Source of the DNA: Methylacidimicrobium fagopyrum
GTDB taxonomy: Bacteria; Verrucomicrobiota; Verrucomicrobiia; Limisphaerales; UBA11358
Direction of reading: 5' to 3'
Length of the DNA: 64,000 nt
NCBI GenBank assembly: GCA_026225255.1
Contig: JAMFSJ010000017.1
Coordinates: 60,809 to 124,808, forward strand
Shown: in pieces, positions 28,820 to 36,851 of the stretch
Numbering within the stretch: the stretch's first letter is position 1
Layout: every line of letters begins with the position of its first letter
Position numbers and translations under genes: made by a program
Notes under the pieces: generated by a model
The model's input: only the letters and a program-made list of their open reading frames with translations
Told to the model about the DNA's origin: nothing
Databases searched by the model: none

Positions 28820-29782
28820 ATGAACCTTAACTCCAGCAACAGCGGCAAACTGTCGGCGGCACGTTGGCTAAATTATTTGACGCCGTTGATTTTTTTCGCC
28901 GTCGCGACCCAAACCATTTTCGCGCAAACCGACACGGATAAGCTGGCCGGACGCAACCGCCACGCGCTGGCGATGCCGCAAAATCCAAAGCTGCCGTCGC
29001 TTTTCATCATCGGCGATTCCACCGTGCGCAACGGCCAAGGCAAAGGCGATGGCGGTCAATGGGGCTGGGGCGATTTTATCGCACCCTATTTTGACACGAA
29101 TCAACTGAATGTCGTCAATCGCGCGCTCGGCGGCACGAGCAGCCGCACGTTTTATCGCGATCAATGGCCGGCGGTGCGGGCGATGTTGAAGCCGGGCGAT
29201 TTTATCATCCTGCAGTTCGGCCATAATGACAGCAGTGCGATCAACGATGCCAGCCGGGCGCGGGGCACGATCAAAGGCGTCGGCGACGAAGCGCAAACGA
29301 TCACCAATCTATTAACCAAAAAGATTGAAAGCGTTCACAGCTTCGGTTGGTATGAAAAACAGATCGTCGCCGAGGCGCGGGCGAAAAGTGCGACCCCGAT
29401 GATTTGTTCGCTCATTCCGCATAACAATTGGAAAGCGGGCCGCGCCGTGCGGAATAAGAAAGATTACGCCGGTTGGGCGGAACAAACGGCGCAGGCGGAA
29501 AACGTCGCCTTCCTCGACCTCAACGAAATCATCGCGCGTCAATACGATCAGCTTGGTCAGGAAAAAGTGCAGCCGCTGTTCATCGTCGGCGCGGGCCCGC
29601 ACACGAGCCTGGACGGCGCAAAACTAAATGCGGCTTGCGTCATCGCGGCGTTGAAATCAGTTAAACCAAATCCGCTCACGGTTTATTTTTCAGCGAAAGC
29701 GAATGACGTTGCGCCGGCTGATTTAAGCCATCCCGCGTTGCCGCCGATCACGGTTGCGCCGGATAAAACCGAACCAAAATGA
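28820..29782 (+). CDS. Secreted CE12-like SGNH esterase (rhamnogalacturonan acetylesterase family), tandem copy 1
   Basis: About 320 residues from the ATG at 28820, preferred for its GGCGAAAG ribosome site and following signal peptide (LTPLIFFAVATQTIFAQ); an ATG at 28781 is also in frame. SGNH blocks are visible: FIIGDSTVRNG with the Ser, NRALGGTSSRTF, ILQFGHND, and a late PHTSLDGAKLNA with the His. Active CE12 enzymes have an Asp three residues before that His (D-x-x-H); here the segment reads VGAGPHTS, so the Asp appears missing. It is a tandem paralogue of the next gene, whose start overlaps this stop by 4 bases (ATGA). Expected role is deacetylation of rhamnogalacturonan, but this copy may be impaired or altered. 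Confidence 0.88.
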   Translation: MNLNSSNSGKLSAARWLNYLTPLIFFAVATQTIFAQTDTDKLAGRNRHALAMPQNPKLPSLFIIGDSTVRNGQGKGDGGQWGWGDFIAPYFDTNQLNVVNRALGGTSSRTFYRDQWPAVRAMLKPGDFIILQFGHNDSSAINDASRARGTIKGVGDEAQTITNLLTKKIESVHSFGWYEKQIVAEARAKSATPMICSLIPHNNWKAGRAVRNKKDYAGWAEQTAQAENVAFLDLNEIIARQYDQLGQEKVQPLFIVGAGPHTSLDGAKLNAACVIAALKSVKPNPLTVYFSAKANDVAPADLSHPALPPITVAPDKTEPK

Positions 29783-30723
29783 TTTTTATGAATGTATCTC
29801 TGCGTAGTGGGACAGGCTTCCAGCCTGTCCATCTTAAAGCCACTCCGCCGCGACCGTTAAACTGCCTGTCCCACTACATTAGACTAATTCTTGTTTTAAT
29901 TTTTGCCGCGAACGGAATTGTCCGGGCCGAAGATGACCGTCCGGTGGTGGATGCGGCGAAGGTGCCGGTGGAGAAAATCGCCAACGCGGCCTTGCCGACG
30001 TTGCATATTGTCGGCGATTCAACCGTTCGCAGCGGCGGCACGGGCGGCGGCTTGTGGGGTTGGGGCGAACGCATCACGCCGTTTTTTGACACGAACAAAA
30101 TCAATGTCGTAAACAACGCCATCGGCGGACGTAGTGCGCGCACTTATTTTACCGAAGGCCGTTGGGACAAAGTTGCGGCCGCGCTCAAGCCGGGTGATTT
30201 TGTGATCATTCAATTTGGCCACAACGATGGCGGACGCATCGGCGATCCGGCCAATAAACATCGTGCGGATGGCTCAGGTGTCGGCGACGAAACCGTGGCT
30301 GACACCATGCCTGACGGCTCCAAAGAGTTGGTGCACACGTTCGGCTGGTATATGGCACGTTTCGTCACGGATGCGAAGGCAAAGGGCGCAACAGTCATCC
30401 TGTGTTCGCCCGTGCCGCATAAGCAGCGCTGGCAAAACGGACGCGATTTCGAAAATTTTTCGGAATGGGATCAGACCGTCGCCAAAAATAATGGGGCGTT
30501 GTTTTTTGATCTGACACTAGTCGTCACCGACGCTTATAAAAAAGCGGGCGCGGAGAAAGTTGAAACCTATTTTGCGGATAAAGGCACGCACACGAGCGAC
30601 AGCGGCGCAAAGCTCAACGCCGCGTGTGTCATCGCCGGCTTGAAAAGTTTGCCCACAAATCCGCTGATGAATTATTTTTCGGACAAGGGTAAAGCGGTTG
30701 AACCATGGCCAGCCAAGAAATAA
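29779..30723 (+). CDS. Secreted CE12-like SGNH esterase (rhamnogalacturonan acetylesterase family), tandem copy 2
   Basis: 314 residues. SGNH blocks: LHIVGDSTVRSG, NNAIGGRSARTYF, IIQFGHNDGGR, and ADKGTHTSDSGAKLNA with an Asp and His. The mature part begins near EDDRPVVDA after a hydrophobic core (LILVLIFAANGIVRA). Between the start codon and that core the frame runs through a 74-base palindromic repeat (29804-29877), giving the odd leader SGTGFQPVHLKATPPRP; without the repeat the leader would be a normal short signal peptide. No ATG lies downstream of the repeat and before the hydrophobic core, so the long leader seems to be used. Translationally coupled to copy 1. Likely substrate: acetylated rhamnogalacturonan backbone. 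Confidence 0.9.
   Translation: MIFMNVSLRSGTGFQPVHLKATPPRPLNCLSHYIRLILVLIFAANGIVRAEDDRPVVDAAKVPVEKIANAALPTLHIVGDSTVRSGGTGGGLWGWGERITPFFDTNKINVVNNAIGGRSARTYFTEGRWDKVAAALKPGDFVIIQFGHNDGGRIGDPANKHRADGSGVGDETVADTMPDGSKELVHTFGWYMARFVTDAKAKGATVILCSPVPHKQRWQNGRDFENFSEWDQTVAKNNGALFFDLTLVVTDAYKKAGAEKVETYFADKGTHTSDSGAKLNAACVIAGLKSLPTNPLMNYFSDKGKAVEPWPAKK
29804..29877. repeat. 74-base palindromic repeat element with 14-base perfect inverted ends
   Basis: GTAGTGGGACAGGC at 29804-29817 is the exact reverse complement of GCCTGTCCCACTAC at 29864-29877. The left end also forms its own palindrome (GGACAGGC-TTCCA-GCCTGTCC, 29810-29830). The translated form GTGFQPV is, from memory, a recurrent artefact peptide in verrucomicrobial and planctomycete annotations, marking a dispersed non-coding repeat. 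It lies inside the signal-peptide region of the CE12 gene. Confidence 0.75.
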
Positions 30724-30971
30724 ACATCCAAGCGTCCAAGTCCCAACATCCAGAGAAATTCCAATCATCAAATGCCAATATTGAAGTGCGTAATTATTTA
30801 ATGGCGGGTTGGGCGAGACTCCCGGCGAGCCGGATATCGCCTGGCACTAAGATCGCCTCGGCTCGTGGGGACACTCGCCACACCAGTCAAAAGTGTCCAT
30901 CGGGCTTTAGGTTGAAGCTTGGTGATTGAAGTTTCTCTGGACGCTTGATGGTTGGTGCTTGGAGCTTTTGC
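30722..30971. repeat. About 250-base nested inverted-repeat element upstream of the propeller kinase
   Basis: Outer arms at about 30722-30764 and 30926-30970 are imperfect inverted repeats: both read TTTCTCTGGA, then TTGG and GCTTGGA in the same order when one is reversed. Inner arms at 30812-30832 and 30859-30879 also pair (GGCGAG...CGAGCCG with CGGCTCG...CTCGCC, about 15 of 21 positions). The element fills most of the gap between the CE12 and kinase genes and includes the in-frame ATG at 30945, which is therefore unlikely to be the kinase start. Confidence 0.55.
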
Positions 30972-30995
30972 CGGACGCCGATATTATTTTGCGCG

Positions 30996-33900
30996 ATGCA
31001 CCCCCGAAGTATTCCAACGCGACTGTGGTTGTTGCTAGCCACGGCGGGCTGTCTGTTGCTAGCCAGCGCAAAATCATGGGCGGCCTCCGAAAATTATCTC
31101 GTGGACGGGTGGGACACGGAAGACAACCTGCCGAGTAGCACGGTCACCTCCATCACGCAGACGCCGGACGGTTATCTTTGGGTGGGCACTTACAGCGGCT
31201 TGGCGCGGTTTGATGGCGCGCGCTTCGTGACGTTAGATCCAGCCAATACGCCACCGGAACTCACCCGCACCCGCGTGCAAGGACTTTATCTCGACGCGAC
31301 CGGCACGCTCTGGATCAATACCTTTCGCGGCGGACTTACTTCCTATCGCAACGGCGTGTTCCGCAATGAATGGCCGGATCAAGCGGCCTTTGATTTGCAT
31401 ACCACGCTGGTGGCGTCGGCGTCCAACCAAGTCACGTTCGTCACGCAATTCGGTGAAGTTTTGCAACGCGATCCGGCGAAACCGAATAGTAATTGGAAAG
31501 TTTCGACACCGCCGGATTTGCGCTCGATTTGGCAATGCGTCGGGGCCGATGGCAAATTGTGGTTCCTGACTCACGACGCGCACATCCTGCAATTTGCCAA
31601 TGGCGCGTTCAGTTTATTGCCATCCGATGGCGGTCTGGCCGGCAGCAAAATTTATACGCTCGTCGCCGATGCGCACGGTCAAGTTTGGGCGGGCGCGGAA
31701 AACGAAATCGCGCGCTGGAACGGCAACCAATTTGAAGCGATGACGCCGACGAATAGCGAAACGGACATCGAGCCGACGTTCCTTTTTCCGACGAAAGCCG
31801 GTGAGATGTGGGTGTTGAATGGGGATCGTTTTCAAAAAATATCCGGTCGCGCGTGGGTGGCCGAAGCCACGCAGTGGAGCGGATTATTAGGTTCAGCGTC
31901 CGGTCGCGCGATGGGCGCGCACGAAGACAGCGAGGGTGGATTGTGGTTCAACCATTATGGCAACGGCCTGTTTCACATCACGCCGGATGGGAAATATCAA
32001 CAGCTCACGTCGCGCGAAAATTTGCCCGGCGACCGCGTCGGCGCGTGGTTTCAAAGTCGTGATGGCGGCATCTGGATCGGGGTGGATCACGGCGGCTTGG
32101 CGCGCTTGCGGGATCGGCGATTTCACGTCCTCGGCCTCGCGCAAGGTTTGTCCGCACGCACGGCGTTGTCTATTTGTGAAGACCCGAACGGCGCGATCTG
32201 GATCGGCACCGCAGGCGGTGGACTGTGTCGCTGGAGCGATGGCGTGATGCAGCATTTTGCGGTCGGCACGAGCGCGTCCGCGAATTTTATTTTCTCCATC
32301 GCGCCACGAGCGGACGGCGGCTTGTGGTTGAGCGCGGCGGAAGGCGAAGACTTATATCAATTTCAAGATCACCAAGTCGGGCGCGTCTCGTGGGATGTTC
32401 ACGGCGTGAAATCAATTTTGAACGATCGCTCGGGGCGCGTGTGGATGGGCACAAAAAATGGCATCGCCTTTGGTTTCGGCAGTGACCGGCGCATCCTCGG
32501 CGCCAACAGTGGCGACCTGTTGCCGTCGGTGCGGGCGCTGGCGCAAACCCCGGATGGCAAGGTTTGGGCGGGCGCGGACAACGGCACGATTTACCGCTGT
32601 GAAACCAATCGTTTGATTCCGTTCCGTCCGCAAGACGCGCTGGCTGAACAACCGATTTATTCTTTGTTTGCGGACAAGAACGGGACGCTCTGGGCGGGAA
32701 CTTTTCGCGGCGGCTTGCTGCGTTTTAAGAACGGCGTTTTTTCGCGCATCGCGGATAAACAAGGTTTACCGACGGATGTCATCAGCCAGATTTTGGAAGA
32801 TCAACACGGACGGCTCTGGCTGGGCACGCATCAGGGAATTTATTGCGTCGCCAAATCCGCGCTGAATGCGATCGCCGATGGCGGCTCGAACACGTTGGAT
32901 TACGTCGTGTATGGGCGGCACGATGGCTTGCCCGCGCTCGAATGTTCCGATGGTTATCAACCGTCCTGCTGGCATGGCGCGGATGGAAAATTATGGTTCA
33001 CAACGGTGCGCGGTGTCGTCTGGTTGAATCCGGATGAACTGACGGCCAAATCTTCGCCGCCGCCCGTCGTCATCGAAGAATTGCACGTGGATGGCGAAAA
33101 CATTCCGTTGCACGGCGGAAAAATCATCGTGCCGCCCGGCCACAAACAATTTGATTTTCGTTTCACCGCGTTAAGTTTTGATGCCGGCGGCCGCGCGCGA
33201 TTCCGCTACAAGCTCGCGGGCTTTGATTCCGATTGGGTGAATGCGGAAACGTTGCGCACGGCGCATTATGGGCCGTTACCACCGCACGATTATCATTTCC
33301 GCGTGATCGCCTGCAACAGCGAAGGCGTTTGGAACGACACCGGCGCGACGTTGGAATTTGAAGTGGAACCTTACGTTTATCAGACGTGGTGGTTCAAACT
33401 CCTGGCCAGCGTGACGATCATCGGCGGCGTGGCGTTCGCCGTGCGGCGCGTGGTGACGCGGAAATATCGCCGTCAATTAGTGGTGCTCGAACAACAGCAC
33501 GCCGTCGAACGCGACCGTGCGCGCATTGCCAAAGATATTCACGATGATATTGGCGCGGGCCTGACGCAGATCACGTTGCTCACGGAACTCGCGCGGCGTG
33601 AACCGGAGCAGACGAACGCCAATCTCGAACGCATCACGCATTCGGCACGGACGTTGACGAAGGCCATGGACGAAATCGTCTGGGCCGTGGATCCGCAGCA
33701 CGACACGTTTGACGGCTTGATGGATTACGCATCGGCCTACGCGGAAGAATTTTTGCGCGTCGCCGGCATCCGGTGCCGCATGGATTTGCCCATCGCGTTG
33801 CCGACGATGCGGGTGGATGCCGAACTGCGCTATAATTTGTTCCTCGCGTTGAAAGAAGCGTTGAACAATGTCGTCAAGCATTCCAAAGCGACTGAAGTCT

Positions 33901-34172
33901 GGTTGCGTTTGCAGATTGAGCCCAAACAGTTCACGCTCGTGGTCGAAGATAACGGACGCGGTTTATATGCGGCGCGCAAAGAAATTTCCGAGGCGGACCG
34001 CCTTAACTCCGGTTCCGGCTTGGCGAATATGAAAAAACGGCTGGCGCTGGTCGGCGGCCATTGCGAAATCCGCAGCGTTGATACCGCGGGCACGCGTGTG
34101 GAAATGACCGTGGCGATCAAGGCCTTACCATCACCAGTTGTGGCGATAGGCCAGAACCCAAAAGCGGATTAA
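30996..34172 (+). CDS. Two-component sensor: beta-propeller, Y_Y_Y domain and NarL-type histidine kinase
   Basis: 1058 residues from the ATG at 30996, which opens a signal peptide (LWLLLATAGCLLLASAKSWA); the ATG at 30945 lies in a repeat element. The extracytoplasmic part has about 14 reporter-propeller blades of the type GYLWVGTYSGLARFDG, IWIGTAGGGLCRW, TLWAGTFRGGLLRF, LWLGTHQGIY, followed by a Y_Y_Y domain (FRYKLAGFDSDWVNAE, PPHDYHFRV). One membrane segment (WWFKLLASVTIIGGVAFAV) leads to HisKA_3 with His849 in IAKDIHDDIGAGLTQ and an HATPase domain (ALNNVVKHSKATEVW, DNGRGLYA). No receiver or AraC domain is fused, unlike Bacteroides hybrid systems. The response regulator follows 41 bases later. 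Its position in the pectin locus suggests a sensor of pectic oligosaccharides. Confidence 0.93.
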   Translation: MHPRSIPTRLWLLLATAGCLLLASAKSWAASENYLVDGWDTEDNLPSSTVTSITQTPDGYLWVGTYSGLARFDGARFVTLDPANTPPELTRTRVQGLYLDATGTLWINTFRGGLTSYRNGVFRNEWPDQAAFDLHTTLVASASNQVTFVTQFGEVLQRDPAKPNSNWKVSTPPDLRSIWQCVGADGKLWFLTHDAHILQFANGAFSLLPSDGGLAGSKIYTLVADAHGQVWAGAENEIARWNGNQFEAMTPTNSETDIEPTFLFPTKAGEMWVLNGDRFQKISGRAWVAEATQWSGLLGSASGRAMGAHEDSEGGLWFNHYGNGLFHITPDGKYQQLTSRENLPGDRVGAWFQSRDGGIWIGVDHGGLARLRDRRFHVLGLAQGLSARTALSICEDPNGAIWIGTAGGGLCRWSDGVMQHFAVGTSASANFIFSIAPRADGGLWLSAAEGEDLYQFQDHQVGRVSWDVHGVKSILNDRSGRVWMGTKNGIAFGFGSDRRILGANSGDLLPSVRALAQTPDGKVWAGADNGTIYRCETNRLIPFRPQDALAEQPIYSLFADKNGTLWAGTFRGGLLRFKNGVFSRIADKQGLPTDVISQILEDQHGRLWLGTHQGIYCVAKSALNAIADGGSNTLDYVVYGRHDGLPALECSDGYQPSCWHGADGKLWFTTVRGVVWLNPDELTAKSSPPPVVIEELHVDGENIPLHGGKIIVPPGHKQFDFRFTALSFDAGGRARFRYKLAGFDSDWVNAETLRTAHYGPLPPHDYHFRVIACNSEGVWNDTGATLEFEVEPYVYQTWWFKLLASVTIIGGVAFAVRRVVTRKYRRQLVVLEQQHAVERDRARIAKDIHDDIGAGLTQITLLTELARREPEQTNANLERITHSARTLTKAMDEIVWAVDPQHDTFDGLMDYASAYAEEFLRVAGIRCRMDLPIALPTMRVDAELRYNLFLALKEALNNVVKHSKATEVWLRLQIEPKQFTLVVEDNGRGLYAARKEISEADRLNSGSGLANMKKRLALVGGHCEIRSVDTAGTRVEMTVAIKALPSPVVAIGQNPKAD

Positions 34173-34213
34173 GATAATCCTATGATCCACTTAGGAAAAA
34201 TTTACAGTTCAGT

Positions 34214-34867
34214 ATGAGCATTGCCGTTTCCATTGTGGAAGACGACGCGCAGGTCCGCGCGAGCTTGGGGAAATTAATTGATGGCGCGCCGGGGTATCGT
34301 TGCGTGAGCCAGCATTCCAGCGCGGAAAATGCGTTGGTGGAAATTCCAAAATTCAAACCGGACGTCACGCTGATGGACATCAATCTGCCCGGCATCAACG
34401 GCGTAGAATGTGTGCGCCGGCTCAAGCCCCAATTGCCCGGCACTCAGATCATCATGCTCACCGTGTATCAAAATACGGAGCACATTTTCAACGCGCTCTC
34501 GGCGGGCGCGACCGGTTACATGCTCAAGCAAACACCGCCGAATGAATTGCTCGCCGCGATCCGCGAAGTGAACGCCGGCGGTTCGCCCATGAGCAGCCAC
34601 ATCGCGCGCAAGCTCGTGCAATCGTTTCAACACGTCACCGACACGACGCAAGCGGCGCAAAGTCTTTCGCCCCGCGAATCGCAAGTGTTGGATCTGCTCG
34701 CGAAAGGTTATCTCTACAAAGAAATCGCCGAGCGCATGGCCGTGACTTACGCCACGGTGCACACGCACATCCGCCACATTTACGAAAAGCTCCACGTCCG
34801 TTCCCGCACGGAAGCCGTCGCTAAACATCTCAATCAAACCCGGCGACCGATGGCCACGGCAGCGTGA
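34214..34867 (+). CDS. NarL/FixJ-family response regulator
   Basis: 217 residues: receiver domain SIAVSIVEDDAQVRASLG with phospho-acceptor Asp55 in VTLMDINLPGING, Thr in IIMLTVYQNTE and Lys in YMLKQTPPNEL, then a LuxR helix-turn-helix LSPRESQVLDLLAKGYLYKEIAERM ending LHVRSRTEAVAKHL. It is a paralogue of the regulator at 16042. Cognate to the propeller kinase directly upstream and probably controls the pectin/rhamnogalacturonan genes around it. Confidence 0.95.
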   Translation: MSIAVSIVEDDAQVRASLGKLIDGAPGYRCVSQHSSAENALVEIPKFKPDVTLMDINLPGINGVECVRRLKPQLPGTQIIMLTVYQNTEHIFNALSAGATGYMLKQTPPNELLAAIREVNAGGSPMSSHIARKLVQSFQHVTDTTQAAQSLSPRESQVLDLLAKGYLYKEIAERMAVTYATVHTHIRHIYEKLHVRSRTEAVAKHLNQTRRPMATAA

Positions 34868-34888
34868 AGTCAGGTCACTGATGACGAA

Positions 34889-34940
34889 GCATCGCCAGTA
34901 TTGGCGATGCCCCAAAGGCCAAGGGCGAATTGACTCGCCC
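34889..34940. repeat. Two adjacent hairpins including a 20-base palindromic repeat
   Basis: CATCGCCAGTATTGGCGATG (34890-34909, extending to a 9-base stem with GTAT loop) is followed by GGGCGA-ATTGAC-TCGCCC (34923-34940). They lie between the response regulator and GH28. The first recurs at 62689-62708 with one change. They could act as a transcript terminator pair or be dispersed palindromic units. Confidence 0.6.
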
Positions 34941-34969
34941 GCACGCCCCGCACAAAATCTAGATGTCCC

Positions 34970-36235
34970 ATGAAAACAATCATCGCTCTCTTTGCCGCTC
35001 TTAATTTGTCCACCGCGATCTTTGCCGCCGATAGCGGCACGCTGAACGTGCGCGATTTTGGCGCGACCGGCGGCGGCGTGGCGAAAGATACCGCCGCCAT
35101 TCAAAAAGCGCTCGACACTTGCGCGGCGGCCGGCGGCGGCATCGTGGTTATCCCCGATGGAATTTATCTGACCGGCAGTCTCATCCTCGGCGCGAATACC
35201 ACGCTGCAACTCGACTCACGCGCCAACCTGATCGGCAGCGGCGACATCGCCGATTATCCGTTGGAACAAGTTCGTTGGGAGGGCGAATTTCGCGCCGGTC
35301 ATCGAGCTTTGATTTCCGTCACCAACGCGACCAACGTCACCATCACCGGCGGCGGCACCATTTTCGGTCCGCCCATCGAGTTGAGCCATCTGCGCAACCC
35401 GCGCGGCCCCGTCTTGATCGAGCTCGCCAGTTGCACGAACGTGTTATTGGAAAATTTTACGACGCAATATCAACAGCTCTGGTCCATCCACCCGCTGTTG
35501 TGCCAAAATTTTACAGCGCGCGGCCTGACCATTCGCACGGTCAACCTGAACGGCGACGGCATTGACGTAGATTCTTGCGACGGCGTCACGATTGAACGCT
35601 GCGACATCAACACCGGCGACGACGCCATCTCGCTCAAATCCGGCCGCGGTCTCGCCGCCCAAAACCTCGCCCGCCCCACGCAAAATGTGATCATTCGCGA
35701 TTGCCGCTTGCACAGTTCCATTTACGCCGCCATCGGCATCGGCACGGAAATGTCCGGCGGCGTGCGCGACGTAAAAATTGAAAACTGCGTTCTCAGTGGC
35801 CGTCAAAACGGCATTTACATCAAGAGCCGCGAAGGCCGCGGTGGCTTCATCGAAAACATTTCCGGCGAAAATCTGACCATCTTGAAATCGCCAACTTTTC
35901 TCGGCATCGATCTGATGAGCAAAGGTATTCAAGCGACCGACCCCGTGACCGGCGACGTCGCCAAATGGCCGCTCGTAAAAAATATTAATTTCAAAAATGT
36001 CACCGTGCAGGATGTGCGCGAACTCGTGGCCGCCCGCGACATCCCCGCCGCCCGTTCGATGAGCGGTTTCACGCTCGACAACATCTCCGGAACCTGCGTT
36101 CGCGGCATCACGCTCGCCAACGCCACCGGCGTAAAATTTTCCAACCTCCACGTCACCAACACCGACGGCCCGCTGATCTCCACGAATAACGTCCAAGTTG
36201 CCAGCGCAAAAAATTCTACGGCGAGCAACCAGTAA
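34970..36235 (+). CDS. Secreted GH28 family protein (polygalacturonase-like)
   Basis: 421 residues with a signal peptide (LFAALNLSTAIFAADS). It starts as GH28 enzymes do (LNVRDFGATGGGVAKDTAAIQKALD) and forms a right-handed beta-helix with LNGDGIDVDSCDGVTIE, INTGDDAISLKSG, IGIGTEMSGGVRDV and YIKSREGRGG. The Asp residues of the catalytic motifs are present. The canonical GHG motif before the IGSE-like block is replaced by IYAA, and RIK by YIK, so it probably does not act on plain homogalacturonan; activity on a branched pectin or a terminal galacturonide is possible. Follows the two-component system in the same direction. Confidence 0.9.
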   Translation: MKTIIALFAALNLSTAIFAADSGTLNVRDFGATGGGVAKDTAAIQKALDTCAAAGGGIVVIPDGIYLTGSLILGANTTLQLDSRANLIGSGDIADYPLEQVRWEGEFRAGHRALISVTNATNVTITGGGTIFGPPIELSHLRNPRGPVLIELASCTNVLLENFTTQYQQLWSIHPLLCQNFTARGLTIRTVNLNGDGIDVDSCDGVTIERCDINTGDDAISLKSGRGLAAQNLARPTQNVIIRDCRLHSSIYAAIGIGTEMSGGVRDVKIENCVLSGRQNGIYIKSREGRGGFIENISGENLTILKSPTFLGIDLMSKGIQATDPVTGDVAKWPLVKNINFKNVTVQDVRELVAARDIPAARSMSGFTLDNISGTCVRGITLANATGVKFSNLHVTNTDGPLISTNNVQVASAKNSTASNQ

Positions 36236-36424
36236 TCATCACCGGAGTGCCGCGCATTGCCCAGCTCGGAGCGGCGTGACGAGCCTTCGCACGCACTTAG
36301 TGTCTCTGATCAAATTCTAACCAAAGCACGCTGGACAGAAATTGGCGTCCGAAATACAGTTGCGGCGTGAAACCGATCAGAGGCCGAGTTTGCGGGCCAA
36401 TGATTACTCGACCGCATCCGCTCT
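36236..36424. other. Intergenic region before the small membrane protein
   Basis: 189 bases with no gene and no clear promoter. The composition is less GC-skewed than the neighbouring enzymes, and there is a short repeat-like stretch (GAGCGGCGTGACGAGCC at 36272-36288). Confidence 0.2.
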
Positions 36425-36841
36425 ATGAGTATTAACCAGACATCACACTTTTGGTTAACTTGGACTGCCAGCGTGCTGGCAATCTTGGTGCTGGCATATG
36501 TTTTGACGGCACCGCCGATCATCCTAGCTCATTACCAGCGGACCGGAGATGGTGGAATTCCAGCCTTCTATGATCCGCTCATGGAGGTTGCCTACAGTAA
36601 TTTTGGCGCACCGGTTATCTGGTATTTCAACAGCGTCTGGCATGCGGAACTTTCCGCGATCGGACAGCCACCCGAGTTGCATTGGTATGTGATTATTTAT
36701 GACGCCCTCGTTTATCTCGGATATATGGCGATCATTTGCTTGCCGTTTTTCAGATCGATTTACCGGCTGAGCCCGGCGCCTAATAAATTACTAAAGTCAA
36801 CCGCCGCTGGGGCTTCCACTCACAACCCTCCGCCCCAATAA
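36425..36841 (+). CDS. Small orphan membrane protein, unknown function
   Basis: 138 residues, not recognised. Two hydrophobic segments are visible, WTASVLAILVLAYVLTAPPIIL near the N-terminus (written here in part) and YVIIYDALVYLGYMAIICLPFF near residue 100, with a soluble stretch between. No catalytic motif. The C-terminal tail (PAPNKLLKSTAAGAS) is polar and looks like read-through into a short non-coding repeat, a pattern seen in orphan cassette-like genes of several phyla. It lies between the GH28 gene and the convergent CE12 gene and interrupts an otherwise purely carbohydrate-related locus. A real but laterally moved gene is the best guess. Confidence 0.6.
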   Translation: MSINQTSHFWLTWTASVLAILVLAYVLTAPPIILAHYQRTGDGGIPAFYDPLMEVAYSNFGAPVIWYFNSVWHAELSAIGQPPELHWYVIIYDALVYLGYMAIICLPFFRSIYRLSPAPNKLLKSTAAGASTHNPPPQ

Positions 36842-36851
36842 AATTTCCCGC

